This document shows positions 51,989 to 59,467 of a stretch of DNA of 64,000 nt, piece by piece. Position numbers and translations under genes: made by a program. The stretch covers positions 1,860,001 to 1,924,000 of the forward strand of contig NZ_CP104558.1 in the NCBI RefSeq assembly GCF_025398035.1. The letters run 5' to 3'. This stretch comes from Rossellomorea vietnamensis. GTDB taxonomy: Bacteria > Bacillota > Bacilli > Bacillales > Bacillaceae_B. How positions within the stretch are numbered: the first letter of the stretch is position 1; each line of letters begins with the position of its first letter. A model generated the notes under the pieces. It was not told the origin of the DNA, searched no databases, and worked only from the letters and a program-made list of their open reading frames with translations.

Positions 51989-52348
51989 CTATTGCAATCC
52001 TACCTGTTGTTTCGTTGACAACTTTTCTTTCAAAAAGGTAACCGTAAGAAAGGATTTTGGCTGCTCCCCGTCCCATGCATAGGTTTTATGGTTACTTTCA
52101 CTACTCTCATCAGACATCGGAGTGCCAGAAAACCCCAAATTATCTGATACCTCCTCATAACTCATCCCTTTTTCCAATTGATTATATTTTTCCAGTGTGG
52201 CCACAGGCGTTTCCTTCTGCTCCTCTTCTACAATGGTTTCTTTTGCTTCATTTGTTGGTCCGCCAATTCGGCAGCCACTCAGGATGACGGCAGAAAAACC
52301 CATGACGAGTAACATGATGAATATGGTACTGACTTTTTTAACTCTCAT
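51989..52348 (-). CDS. Lipoprotein with BLIP/SmpA-like domain (DUF3862-like)
   Basis: A 119-residue lipoprotein with lipobox AVILSGC. The small domain YNQLEKGMSYEEVSDNLG through TYAWDGEQPKSFLTVTFLKE and KLSTKQQVGLQ is typical of BLIP-like or SmpA/OmlA-like repeats. GGGGGAGA precedes the ATG at 52348. It lies on the outer face of the membrane. Function unknown. Confidence 0.78.
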   Translation of the reverse strand: MRVKKVSTIFIMLLVMGFSAVILSGCRIGGPTNEAKETIVEEEQKETPVATLEKYNQLEKGMSYEEVSDNLGFSGTPMSDESSESNHKTYAWDGEQPKSFLTVTFLKEKLSTKQQVGLQ

Positions 52349-52491
52349 ATACTTCTCCCCCTTTTTTACATATACGGTGTAAAATGGAAAAAGTTTCATT
52401 TCAGTTTAAAGGGAGGTAGTTAGAAGGATATATCTGGGTATGTTAAAATAATCCAAGTGAGCATTTTTTATAAAAGATTGGAGCTGTAAGA

Positions 52492-53112
52492 ATGAAGAAA
52501 AGCAATTGGTTGACCGTCACCACTTTATCAGCGATGGTCCTCGTCGGAATGTCTGCCTGTAGTCAATCTTCTGATGAGGATGCCGCCAGTAAACCTGAAT
52601 CTGAGGCGGCTGCAGCGAGTACGGATTCAGATGATTCACAGGTGGAAGATACGAAGGAATCCGAGGGTAACGAGAAGGCTCAGTCAGATGAGAGATCCGT
52701 TGAAGAGAGTAGTCCGGAACAGGATCCACCCGTCACAAAGGTGGAAGGAAAACAGGCATACTTAGCTAAACTGGACAACATCCAGAAGGAACTGGATGCC
52801 ATGCCTGATAAGAAGGATTCAGATAAAGGTGCCACGAACGCCATGAAAAACTACTATGGCGTATCCTACGAAAAATATGACGATGCGTTGAATGAGATAT
52901 ACTCCCTTCTGAAAGAAAAGTTGTCTCCAGAAGTCATGGCAGAGTTAAAAACGGAACAAGTGAAATGGATCGAGGAAAAAGAAGCGAAAGCAGAGAAAGA
53001 AAGATTGAAGTATGAAGGCGGCACGTTTGAAAATGTGGCGTGGTATATCTCGTTATATGAATCGACGAAGGCTCGTTGTTATGAGTTGGTGGAGGAGTAT
53101 ATGCAGAAATAA
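52492..53112 (+). CDS. Lipoprotein with LprI/DUF1311-type domain
   Basis: A 206-residue lipoprotein (lipobox VGMSAC). A low-complexity acidic linker rich in Ser, Glu and Asp (residues 25-80) leads to a C-terminal helical domain with ALNEIYSLLKEKLSPEVMAE, LKTEQVKWIEEKEAKAEKE and TKARCYELVEEYM, matching LprI (lysozyme-inhibitor-like) domains. Two similar Bacillus lipoproteins of this type are common; a lysozyme-inhibitor role here is inferred only. Confidence 0.78.
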   Translation: MKKSNWLTVTTLSAMVLVGMSACSQSSDEDAASKPESEAAAASTDSDDSQVEDTKESEGNEKAQSDERSVEESSPEQDPPVTKVEGKQAYLAKLDNIQKELDAMPDKKDSDKGATNAMKNYYGVSYEKYDDALNEIYSLLKEKLSPEVMAELKTEQVKWIEEKEAKAEKERLKYEGGTFENVAWYISLYESTKARCYELVEEYMQK

Positions 53113-53203
53113 GAATCGGTTATGAGGTTGGGGCTTTACTGGCCCCTGCCCCCACAGCTCCTATGATATAATGAACCTATACATATGAAGGAGGTGGGGA
53201 AGG

Positions 53204-53527
53204 ATGAAAAAAGCTTCAATATGGTTCTTACTGTTGATTTTAATCAGTTTTCAGCAGCCACACGTGTTGGAATTTCAAAACGGCCATATGGATGGGGATG
53301 TATTAAAAGCGGATGATTCACATCTGACAAGTATTGAGATCATGCTCTCTCCCCTCTCTTCACTCCCTCATCATGTTGATAGTGTGGTACCTCGTAAAAT
53401 TTTCTTAAGTGCGAAGTTGAAATCGTATGCTCCCCCTCATGTGACGGAGTATGTTGCCATGGACATCTTTCCTGATGCGATTGGCTTTAAGAAAATTATC
53501 ATGTCTCAATCCAATTACCTCTCTTAA
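53204..53527 (+). CDS. Hypothetical small exported protein
   Basis: A 107-residue protein. An N-terminal hydrophobic segment (SIWFLLLILISFQQ) looks like a signal peptide or anchor; the rest is soluble without recognisable motifs (HLTSIEIMLSPLSSLPHHVD). AAGGAGGTGGGG precedes the ATG. Family not recognised. Confidence 0.6.
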   Translation: MKKASIWFLLLILISFQQPHVLEFQNGHMDGDVLKADDSHLTSIEIMLSPLSSLPHHVDSVVPRKIFLSAKLKSYAPPHVTEYVAMDIFPDAIGFKKIIMSQSNYLS

Positions 53528-53624
53528 ACCATGTTTCTCTTTCATTCATATACTCATTCAAAAACTCTATGGGATTAGGGTTTATTAAAATTGGCGTTTT
53601 TCATCAAAGTGGATGGAGGATTTT

Positions 53625-53813
53625 ATGAAAAAGAACAGGGAATCATTCGCATGTTATCTTTTTTGTGCTGTGTTTTTGATTGGTTTTTTTGGCGTCATGT
53701 TTATAACGGCAGAGCTATCGGGGAACTCCCTCACTTCATTCATACCGGAATTTTCCCGGGATATGATCATCAAGTGGGAAGATATCAAAGCCATTTTTGA
53801 CTTAAAAGAATAA
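53625..53813 (+). CDS. Small single-TM protein upstream of yitT-like gene
   Basis: A 62-residue protein: KKNRESFACY, one TM helix (LFCAVFLIGFFGVMFITAEL) and a soluble tail. GGAGGATTTT precedes the ATG at 53625. It is 19 nt from the YitT-family gene on the same strand and probably in its transcript. Function unknown. Confidence 0.6.
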   Translation: MKKNRESFACYLFCAVFLIGFFGVMFITAELSGNSLTSFIPEFSRDMIIKWEDIKAIFDLKE

Positions 53814-53832
53814 AAGGCAGGAGGAACGCACG

Positions 53833-54732
53833 TTGACTGAAGAAACAATTGAACAACAGATCAAATCGGGTCTGCAGCACCCGAAGCTAACGAAATTAAA
53901 AATCGCGAAAAGAGGATTTTTCATCGTACTGGGTGCCATCATGATGGCCCTCGGGATCGAGGTTTTCCTTGTTCCAAATATGATTATGGACGGGGGAATC
54001 GTCGGGATTTCGATTATCCTCTATAACTTGACCGGCATCGGTCTCGGTCTCTTCATTTTCTTGCTGAACATCCCGTTTTTCTTCCTGGGATATAAGCAGA
54101 TTGGAAAAACCTTTACGATTTCCACGATAATAGGGATTTCGATTCTTTCCTTGGCAACGAATTATCTTCATCATGTAGCTGCCTTCACACAAGATATGCT
54201 GCTTGCCACCGTGTTTGGCGGGATTGTACTGGGTGCCGGTGTAGGGTTGGTCATCCGGTATGGAGGGGCGCTTGACGGGAGTGAGATCCTTGCCATCCTC
54301 TTGAATAAAAAATTCCCCTTTTCCGTTGGGGAATTCATCATGTTGTTTAACGTATTCATTTTCACATGGGGAGGCTTCGTCCTCGGTTGGGACCGGGCCA
54401 TGTACTCCGTCCTCGCCTATGTGATTGCATTCAAAACGATCGATATCGTCATCGACGGCTTTGACGAATCGAAATCAGCATGGATCATCAGTGATAAAGA
54501 CGCAGAGATCGGTGATGCGATACTCGCCCGCCTCGGACGCGGTGTCACTTATTTAAAAGGGGAAGGCGGATACTCCGGAGACGACAAGCGAGTCATCTTC
54601 TGCATCGTCACCCGACTGGAAGAAGCCAAATTAAAATCGATCGTGGAAGAATTGGATCCTTCCGCATTCCTTGCTGTCGCAGATATCAATGAAGTGCGGG
54701 GTGGAAGATTTAAGAAGAAGGACATTCATTAA
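53833..54732 (+). CDS. YitT family membrane protein
   Basis: A 299-residue protein with five to six TM helices (residues about 30-205) including EVFLVPNMIMDGGIVGISIIL and RYGGALDGSEILAILLNKK, hallmark YitT segments, and a C-terminal cytoplasmic DUF2179 domain (RLGRGVTYLKGEGGYSGDDKR, IVEELDPSAFLAVADINEV). TTG start after CAGGAGG. Transport function is suspected for the family but unproven. Confidence 0.9.
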   Translation: MTEETIEQQIKSGLQHPKLTKLKIAKRGFFIVLGAIMMALGIEVFLVPNMIMDGGIVGISIILYNLTGIGLGLFIFLLNIPFFFLGYKQIGKTFTISTIIGISILSLATNYLHHVAAFTQDMLLATVFGGIVLGAGVGLVIRYGGALDGSEILAILLNKKFPFSVGEFIMLFNVFIFTWGGFVLGWDRAMYSVLAYVIAFKTIDIVIDGFDESKSAWIISDKDAEIGDAILARLGRGVTYLKGEGGYSGDDKRVIFCIVTRLEEAKLKSIVEELDPSAFLAVADINEVRGGRFKKKDIH

Positions 54733-54746
54733 AAATAGCCGTAAGA

Positions 54747-54779
54747 AAGGGAGCGTCGACCGAGTGTCGGCGCTCCCTT
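54747..54779 (+). terminator. Terminator of yitT-like gene
   Basis: AAGGGAGCG-t-CGAC/GTCG-g-CGCTCCCTT stem, followed by CCGTTT, 15 nt after the stop. Confidence 0.8.
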
Positions 54780-54807
54780 CCGTTTACGCCCACGCATAAA
54801 TTCATGA

Positions 54808-54835
54808 ACGTATGGGCTGACGAACGCATATAGTA
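54808..54835 (+). promoter_or_regulatory. Putative sigma-K promoter (copy B)
   Basis: AC (54808-54809), 17-nt spacer, CATATAGTA (54827-54835). Same consensus, spacer length and flanking bases as the promoter at 40557. It lies 27 nt before the GTG of the GerPF-like gene. Confidence 0.7.
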
Positions 54836-54862
54836 TCCCAAAGACAAAAGAGGTGGGAAACT

Positions 54863-55186
54863 GTGCAGACTGTAGTAAACCTATACTGTATGAAGGTAAA
54901 TAGCGTCTCGGGCAATGGTTCGATCACCATTGGAGAAGCCGTTCATAACAGTCATACGTCGAATAATAAGTCCCAGGGAATCAACTCTTCCTATGGTGAT
55001 ACGTCCCCTACAGAATCAATGATGGAAAATGTATATATCGATCCAGATGTGAACGATCAATCCGATTTAGGCAATGCGGATTCAGTCAATGCGGGAGCAC
55101 CTTTGCCGGTTCCTGTTCCTGTACCCGTAGACCCAAGAGAAACCGAAGAGGAGGATCCTCATGCCGTATCAGATCAACATATTTAA
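54863..55186 (+). CDS. GerPF-family spore germination protein (long form)
   Basis: A 107-residue protein of the GerPA/GerPF family: VNLYCMKVNSVSGNGSITIG, then HNSHTSNNKSQG and SYGDTSPTESMM, VYIDPDVNDQSD. The C-terminal 30 residues are a PVPVPVPVDP stretch plus an acidic tail that normal GerPF lacks. GTG start after AGAGGTGGG. GerP proteins sit in the coat and let germinants through. Overlaps the next gene by 26 nt. Confidence 0.85.
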   Translation: MQTVVNLYCMKVNSVSGNGSITIGEAVHNSHTSNNKSQGINSSYGDTSPTESMMENVYIDPDVNDQSDLGNADSVNAGAPLPVPVPVPVDPRETEEEDPHAVSDQHI

Positions 55187-55403
55187 TATCAAAGTCAATG
55201 GCGTGACGCAGAACGGGAACGTCGATATCGGGCCGACCGTTCACAACAGTCATACCGCCAATGCGAAATTATTCGGAGCCAACTTTTCATTCGGTGATTT
55301 CTCGCCTACCGGCTCACAGATGAATACAGGGGTACTCGATCCGGACGTCAGCGATCAAGACCAAATCGCCAACCCGGCCATCCCGTATACTGTTCAAGTT
55401 TAG
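55161..55403 (+). CDS. GerPA/GerPF-family spore germination protein
   Basis: An 80-residue paralogue: INIFNIKVNGVTQNGNVDIG, VHNSHTANAKLFGANFSFGD and VLDPDVSDQDQI. AGAGGAGG lies inside the preceding gene. This locus has two GerPA/PF-type genes but not the complete gerPABCDEF order, so it is a satellite of the main gerP operon rather than that operon. Confidence 0.87.
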   Translation: MPYQINIFNIKVNGVTQNGNVDIGPTVHNSHTANAKLFGANFSFGDFSPTGSQMNTGVLDPDVSDQDQIANPAIPYTVQV

Positions 55404-55428
55404 GCGTACCCATAAGAGGTGATAATCC

Positions 55429-55863
55429 ATGGATATGGAAAAAATGAAAAAATGGCTGGAACTCACCAACCAATACAAAAGCGATAATTTCTGGAACAGC
55501 GTATTCGAAAACAATAACCCTTCCCAGTTCTTTTCTACAGATGACGAATTCCCCCGTTATGATGTGTATCAGAACGAATCCCATGTGTGCATCATCCTGG
55601 ATGCTCCGGGGATCACCCAAGATGATATTAAGTTTTCATTGAATTCCAATACAAACCTTCTGATAAAAGGGATGATCAGACCCGTATATCCGATAGAAAT
55701 GGAAGTCAAGGCAGAGCGGTTCAGAGGGGAATTCGAACGAACAATTCCCCTCCCGGAACCGGCCGAAGCGAAATCCATCAACATCCAGTTTCTCAATGGC
55801 CTCATCCAAGTGGCCTACCCCCGGAAAATAGAAGACGTTTCATTACACGGAGGCTCACAATGA
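55429..55863 (+). CDS. Hsp20/alpha-crystallin-like protein (CotM/CotP-like)
   Basis: A 144-residue protein with a degenerate alpha-crystallin domain (residues about 50-135): YQNESHVCIILDAPGITQDD, SLNSNTNLLIKGMI, ERTIPLPEPAEAKSI and LNGLIQVAYPRK. AGAGGTGATAAT precedes the ATG. By context a coat-associated small heat-shock-like protein, comparable to CotM in B. subtilis. Confidence 0.82.
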   Translation: MDMEKMKKWLELTNQYKSDNFWNSVFENNNPSQFFSTDDEFPRYDVYQNESHVCIILDAPGITQDDIKFSLNSNTNLLIKGMIRPVYPIEMEVKAERFRGEFERTIPLPEPAEAKSINIQFLNGLIQVAYPRKIEDVSLHGGSQ

Positions 55864-55889
55864 AAAAATACTAAAAAGAATGTGAGAAC

Positions 55890-56309
55890 ATGTTGTATAC
55901 TTACTTTCAGAAAAAACTAACTTCATACATTCAAAAAAGCATGAATGCTGAGCAAAGTGAGATGAAAGACAAGATCCAGGCCCTTGAAAAGGAAATCCAA
56001 TCCTTGAAACAGGGCTTAGCTTCAGACGTCAAAGACACGCTCTCCAGCCAGCAGGAACCTGCAAAAATTGTGATTGAGCACTTATCCATTGAAAATGTAA
56101 ACATCGATCACGCTGACCTTAGTAACAACTTCGGAAATCTCGGCATTAAAGACCTGAAGGGACAATTATACATCGGAACCACATATGACAAGCTTAAACC
56201 CCCTGCCAGCATAGAAAAAGAATTATCATCACCTTCCCTTGCCAACCAGATGCCGGCACCCACCCATCACTCTCCCAAAATTAAAGTCACAACAAGAAAA
56301 CGTTCGTAG
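55890..56309 (+). CDS. GerPC-like spore protein
   Basis: A 139-residue protein. N-terminal coiled coil (EMKDKIQALEKEIQSLKQGL), then IVIEHLSIENVNIDHADL and LGIKDLKGQLYIGTTYDKL. These resemble the central and C-terminal region of GerPC (IEKIEYKFDQLKxExLxGTLNIG). The Pro- and basic-rich end (SPKIKVTTRKRS) is hydrophilic. The ribosome site is weak (GTGAGA). Fourth gene of the sigma-K cluster; identity as GerPC-like is by eye. Confidence 0.7.
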   Translation: MLYTYFQKKLTSYIQKSMNAEQSEMKDKIQALEKEIQSLKQGLASDVKDTLSSQQEPAKIVIEHLSIENVNIDHADLSNNFGNLGIKDLKGQLYIGTTYDKLKPPASIEKELSSPSLANQMPAPTHHSPKIKVTTRKRS

Positions 56310-56318
56310 AGACAACCG

Positions 56319-56437
56319 GGAAGCACGGGGACGGTTCTTCTGCTTCCGTTTTCGCGATTTTGAGAAGCGGGGGGACGGTTCTTCTGCTTCCATGGTCACG
56401 ATTATAGGAGCATGAGAACCGTCCCCGTGCTTCCCTT
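56319..56437. repeat. REP-like element, GGGGACGGTTCT family (copy 1)
   Basis: GGAAGCACGGGGACGGTTCT and a second direct copy (GGGGGGACGGTTCTTCTGC) face one inverted copy (GAGAACCGTCCCCGTGCTTC). The interior TCACGATTATAGGAGCAT is shared with the element at 56658-56728. Confidence 0.82.
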
Positions 56438-56465
56438 TTCTATTCTGTTAATGGAGGTGACGATT

Positions 56466-56657
56466 ATGGTTTATTACAGAGGAAATCATCAAGCACCATA
56501 TGCCAATCCCTTAAACTGCTATATCCGACAATATCCTGGAGGGTTTGAAACTCAGTTAGATATTCTCAGGAAACAATATGCCATGCTGGATAGGAGGGTA
56601 TACGCATTGTCCCAGAGGCTTGAACAAGTTGAAAAACAACTGGGGATTATTCGCTAG
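56466..56657 (+). CDS. Small Tyr/Cys coiled-coil protein, likely spore coat (paralogue B)
   Basis: A 63-residue protein: VYYRGNHQAPYANPLNCYI, then RQYPGGFETQLDILRKQYAM, LDRRVYALSQRLEQVEKQLG. It aligns with the 66-residue protein at 40627 across RQYxGGxxT and the heptad region ending in LGI. GGAGGTGACGATT precedes the ATG at 56466. It lies between two copies of a REP-like element, at the end of the GerP-like cluster. Confidence 0.72.
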   Translation: MVYYRGNHQAPYANPLNCYIRQYPGGFETQLDILRKQYAMLDRRVYALSQRLEQVEKQLGIIR

Positions 56658-56728
56658 GAAGCGCGGGGACGGTTCTTCTGCTTCCATTGTCACGATTATA
56701 GGAGCATGAGAACCGTCCCCATGCTCCC
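56658..56728. repeat. REP-like element, GGGGACGGTTCT family (copy 2)
   Basis: GGAAGCGCGGGGACGGTTCT at the left end and GAGAACCGTCCCCATGCTCC at the right end, with the same interior as 56319-56437. It begins right at the stop codon of paralogue B and ends just before the broken gene at 56731. Confidence 0.82.
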
Positions 56729-56730
56729 CT

Positions 56731-57070
56731 CTAATACTCTTCCACAACCGATTCCCCTTCGCTTTGTTCACGGTCCATCCACTTCCATTTTTCATGTAGT
56801 CTTATCCGACCATCCTTCAGTATTTCAGGCACAGAGGTGCATTGACCTCCCCTGATTTCATGATTCACGTTCACATGGTTATATCTGAACACTAAGCTGC
56901 CATCGTCATTCACGATGCCAATCAGGGTCCCTTTCGTAATATCTCCCCCCACTATACGCAGCTGAAAGGATCTGCCCTTCTTGCTTATACTTAAACACGG
57001 TCTTTGAGGACACCTCCCCGTTTGCTGTATTTTCAATGGATACGAATGTACGCCCGTCATAATTGATCAT
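56731..57070 (-). pseudogene. Frameshifted N-acetylglutamate-synthase-like / DUF gene
   Basis: From the ATG at 57070 (after AAGGAGGAG) the frame reads MINYDGRTFVSIENTANGEV and SSKTVFKYKQEGQILSAAYS, then shifts at a run of six G (plus-strand C run near 56945-56950). One base fewer restores SGGDITKGTLIGIVNDDGSL, then GQCTSVPEILKDGRIRLHEKWKW to the stop at 56731. The intact form is a common Bacillus protein of about 113 residues, often labelled n-acetylglutamate synthase without proof. The extra G is either a real frameshift or a sequencing error. Confidence 0.82.
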
Positions 57071-57101
57071 GTACAGCTCCTCCTTGTTTTGCGAAATTGG
57101 A

Positions 57102-57145
57102 TGGGGACGGACCCTTGCTTAGAAGAAGCAAGAGGTCCGTCCCTC
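57102..57145. repeat. Hairpin repeat, GGGACGGACC family
   Basis: GGGGACGGACCCTTGCTT faces AAGCAAGAGGTCCGTCC across a short AGAAG loop. It abuts the stop codon of the leftward kinase gene at 57146 and may terminate it. Confidence 0.75.
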
Positions 57146-58387
57146 TTATGTACTGCCTGGAAAAAAGACGCTGAATGTCGTTCCCACTCCTGGTTCGCTT
57201 TCCACTTTGATTTCACCCTTCATTCGCTTCACGATCTGATAGCTCACCGTGAGTCCGAGTCCCGTCCCTTTTTCCTTCGTGGAATAATAGGGCCTGCCGA
57301 GTACTTTGAGTTGTTCAGGCGGCATGCCGGTTCCATTGTCCTGAACGATGATCCGCATCCGGCCGTCATGATGGCGACTCGCGGCAGCCGTGATTTTCCC
57401 ATTTTCTTTTACCGCCTCGATGGCATTTTTCAAAAGATTGAGGAGGACCTGCTTCACCTCCAGTTTCATCCCTCTGATCATCAAATCTTCTTCAATATTC
57501 TTATTGATTTTTATGCTGTTCATCACGGCATAGGTCGTCATGACGTCAACGGATTCATTCATCGTCTCGGACAGACTGAACACCTCGTATTCCTCCGTCT
57601 GGGGCTTTGCCAGGGAAAGGTATTGATTGATGACGTCTTGGGCGTGATCGAGTTCCTGGATGCTAATATCGATAAAGCTCTTTTGCTGATCCGTTAACGT
57701 TTCTCTCTGCAGGAGCTGCATGAATCCCCTCACCGTCGTCATCGGATTCCGGATTTCATGGGCAACAGATGCTGCCAGCTCGCTCACTACGTTAAACTTT
57801 TCCGCTTTGATGAGCTCCTTTTTGACCCTGATCTGTTCCAGTCGATTTTCAATCAGATAAATCGACAGAATCAAGGTGATCCATATGATGGAGGTGGAGC
57901 TTGCCATAAAGAGAAGCTGCTCCGTTTCTTGATGCGTGAGTAAATAGATGGACCGGGTAACCGGGATGAACAAATAAAAACCTGATATCAGGAGCATTTT
58001 GCTTTTCCAGGATAACTTTCGATACCATGTAGATAACGGAATCAGCAGCATACTGTAAATCGCATAATTTATGAGCAGAAAGATCCATACATGGTCCGTG
58101 AACCACCCGATGACGAGCATGGCGAAAAACGTACTGATTCCCACCCTCTTCCCTCCATAGAGAAAGGCAAGGATCACCGGGATCACTTTAAAATCGTACA
58201 CATAACCACTTGAATATACCTCGGGAAATGCCATCGTCACCGCGAGAACAACAAGATTCATCAGGAAAAAAGGGACGGGAAACCCTCTAGTATCGCCATC
58301 CGATTCACTCGTAAACATTTGAAATAGAAGAATGGTAAACAGGATAAATACTACATGCAAAATTAAATGATGGACCGTCTCTACCAT
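57146..58387 (-). CDS. KinB-like sensor histidine kinase (5TMR type), paralogue 2
   Basis: A 413-residue orphan kinase with six TM helices (residues 5-185), HisKA LAASVAHEIRNPMTTVRGFM, and HATPase NLLKNAIEAVKENG, QDNGTGMPPEQL and KGTGLGLTVSYQIV. It has the same layout as the kinase at 38357. AAAGGAGATCC precedes the ATG. No cognate regulator adjoins. Such kinases often feed Spo0F in spore formers; that role is inferred. Confidence 0.88.
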   Translation of the reverse strand: MVETVHHLILHVVFILFTILLFQMFTSESDGDTRGFPVPFFLMNLVVLAVTMAFPEVYSSGYVYDFKVIPVILAFLYGGKRVGISTFFAMLVIGWFTDHVWIFLLINYAIYSMLLIPLSTWYRKLSWKSKMLLISGFYLFIPVTRSIYLLTHQETEQLLFMASSTSIIWITLILSIYLIENRLEQIRVKKELIKAEKFNVVSELAASVAHEIRNPMTTVRGFMQLLQRETLTDQQKSFIDISIQELDHAQDVINQYLSLAKPQTEEYEVFSLSETMNESVDVMTTYAVMNSIKINKNIEEDLMIRGMKLEVKQVLLNLLKNAIEAVKENGKITAAASRHHDGRMRIIVQDNGTGMPPEQLKVLGRPYYSTKEKGTGLGLTVSYQIVKRMKGEIKVESEPGVGTTFSVFFPGST

Positions 58388-58473
58388 ATTGGATCTCCTT
58401 TAGGAAAAAATATCTACTCTAACTCTTCGACACTTTCCCAGGAAATCCTCTCTATGACGTGGCGGTTCGACAA

Positions 58474-58538
58474 GAAGCAGAGGGACGGTTCCGGTGCTTC
58501 CATTTCGGAAGCACGAGAACCGTCCCTCTGCTTTTTTA
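58474..58538. repeat. REP-like hairpin, GGGACGGTTC family (copy 3)
   Basis: AAGCAGAGGGACGGTTC and its complement GAACCGTCCCTCTGCTT enclose GTGCTTCC/GGAAGCAC, giving an almost complete 59-nt hairpin with TTTTTT on the plus strand. A partial copy (AGAAGCAGAGGGACGGTTCC) is at 59450-59467, next to the stop of the DHA2 gene. Confidence 0.82.
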
Positions 58539-59363
58539 CAAATGTTCCTTCAGCGTTTGTTGTAGTGTACCCTTTATCTCTACTAGACTGTCAAATTCGA
58601 TTCCTGAATCGACTATTTTTCTGACAAGTTCTACCCTGAGCCCTGTAAGGATCGCTTTGCAGCCCATCATATTGATTCCGCTTAGAATCTTCTCAAATTG
58701 AAATAGGACGTCCAATTCCATATCTGCCATACCCGATAAGTCGATAATAAGGGTTTGGATTCTCATCGAACCGATTTCCATCAACACTTTTTCTTCCAAG
58801 GCATTGACCCGGTAAGAATCGATCATTCCGATCAGAGGCAATACCGCAATCGTACTATGAATCGGAATGATCGGTACGGATAGATTCTGCACCAGTTTTT
58901 TCTGGGACATCAGCTGTTCATCTTTATAGTTCGAGTAACTGATAAAGAAGTTATTCAGGAATTGATCCACGTTGTCATTGATCCTTTTTTCCAAGTCAAA
59001 GAAGGTCTTTCGTGGAGATTCATCCTCTCCAAACTGCTCATCATATTGATAAAGGAAATGCCAAAGTGTCCTCCTTATGGCATGGACCCATTCGAGTTTG
59101 AATGCCAGTGTAAGGGCATGCTGCGCCCAGGCAATCCCCTCTACCTTCGCAAATGCAATCAGCTCTTCTTCTTTGTTTTCAACAATGTAGTGAGCGACAA
59201 GTTCGGCATTCTTTAACAGATCAATGTTACCTTTTTCAAGTATATCACTGATTTTCCCTCTAACATTTACAGCTTCAGATAATAGTTTCTGTTGAAAGTC
59301 CTCTCTATTCGCCTTAAGGAAATCCGTTACACATTCCTTACTCAGGTAGTTGTTAGCCATCAT
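58536..59363 (-). CDS. RsbR-type STAS domain protein
   Basis: A 275-residue protein with a non-heme-globin-like helical N-terminal half (residues 1-150) and a C-terminal STAS domain (VPIIPIHSTIAVLPLIGMID, EEKVLMEIGSMRIQTLIIDL, SGMADMELDVLFQFEKIL). In RsbR paralogues Thr residues near the corresponding SGV loop are phosphorylated by RsbT; here the loop reads LSGMADMEL, with no Thr at that position. AAGGAGAG before the ATG at 59363. It may join the sigma-B stressosome or be a divergent orphan. Confidence 0.82.
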   Translation of the reverse strand: MMANNYLSKECVTDFLKANREDFQQKLLSEAVNVRGKISDILEKGNIDLLKNAELVAHYIVENKEEELIAFAKVEGIAWAQHALTLAFKLEWVHAIRRTLWHFLYQYDEQFGEDESPRKTFFDLEKRINDNVDQFLNNFFISYSNYKDEQLMSQKKLVQNLSVPIIPIHSTIAVLPLIGMIDSYRVNALEEKVLMEIGSMRIQTLIIDLSGMADMELDVLFQFEKILSGINMMGCKAILTGLRVELVRKIVDSGIEFDSLVEIKGTLQQTLKEHL

Positions 59364-59467
59364 GATTCTCTCCTTTTTCATCTGAATATATCCCTTATTC
59401 GATTTCAGGAAAAAAAATCCTTCTGTAAAAAGAGAGAAATGAAAAAAAAGAAGCAGAGGGACGGTTC

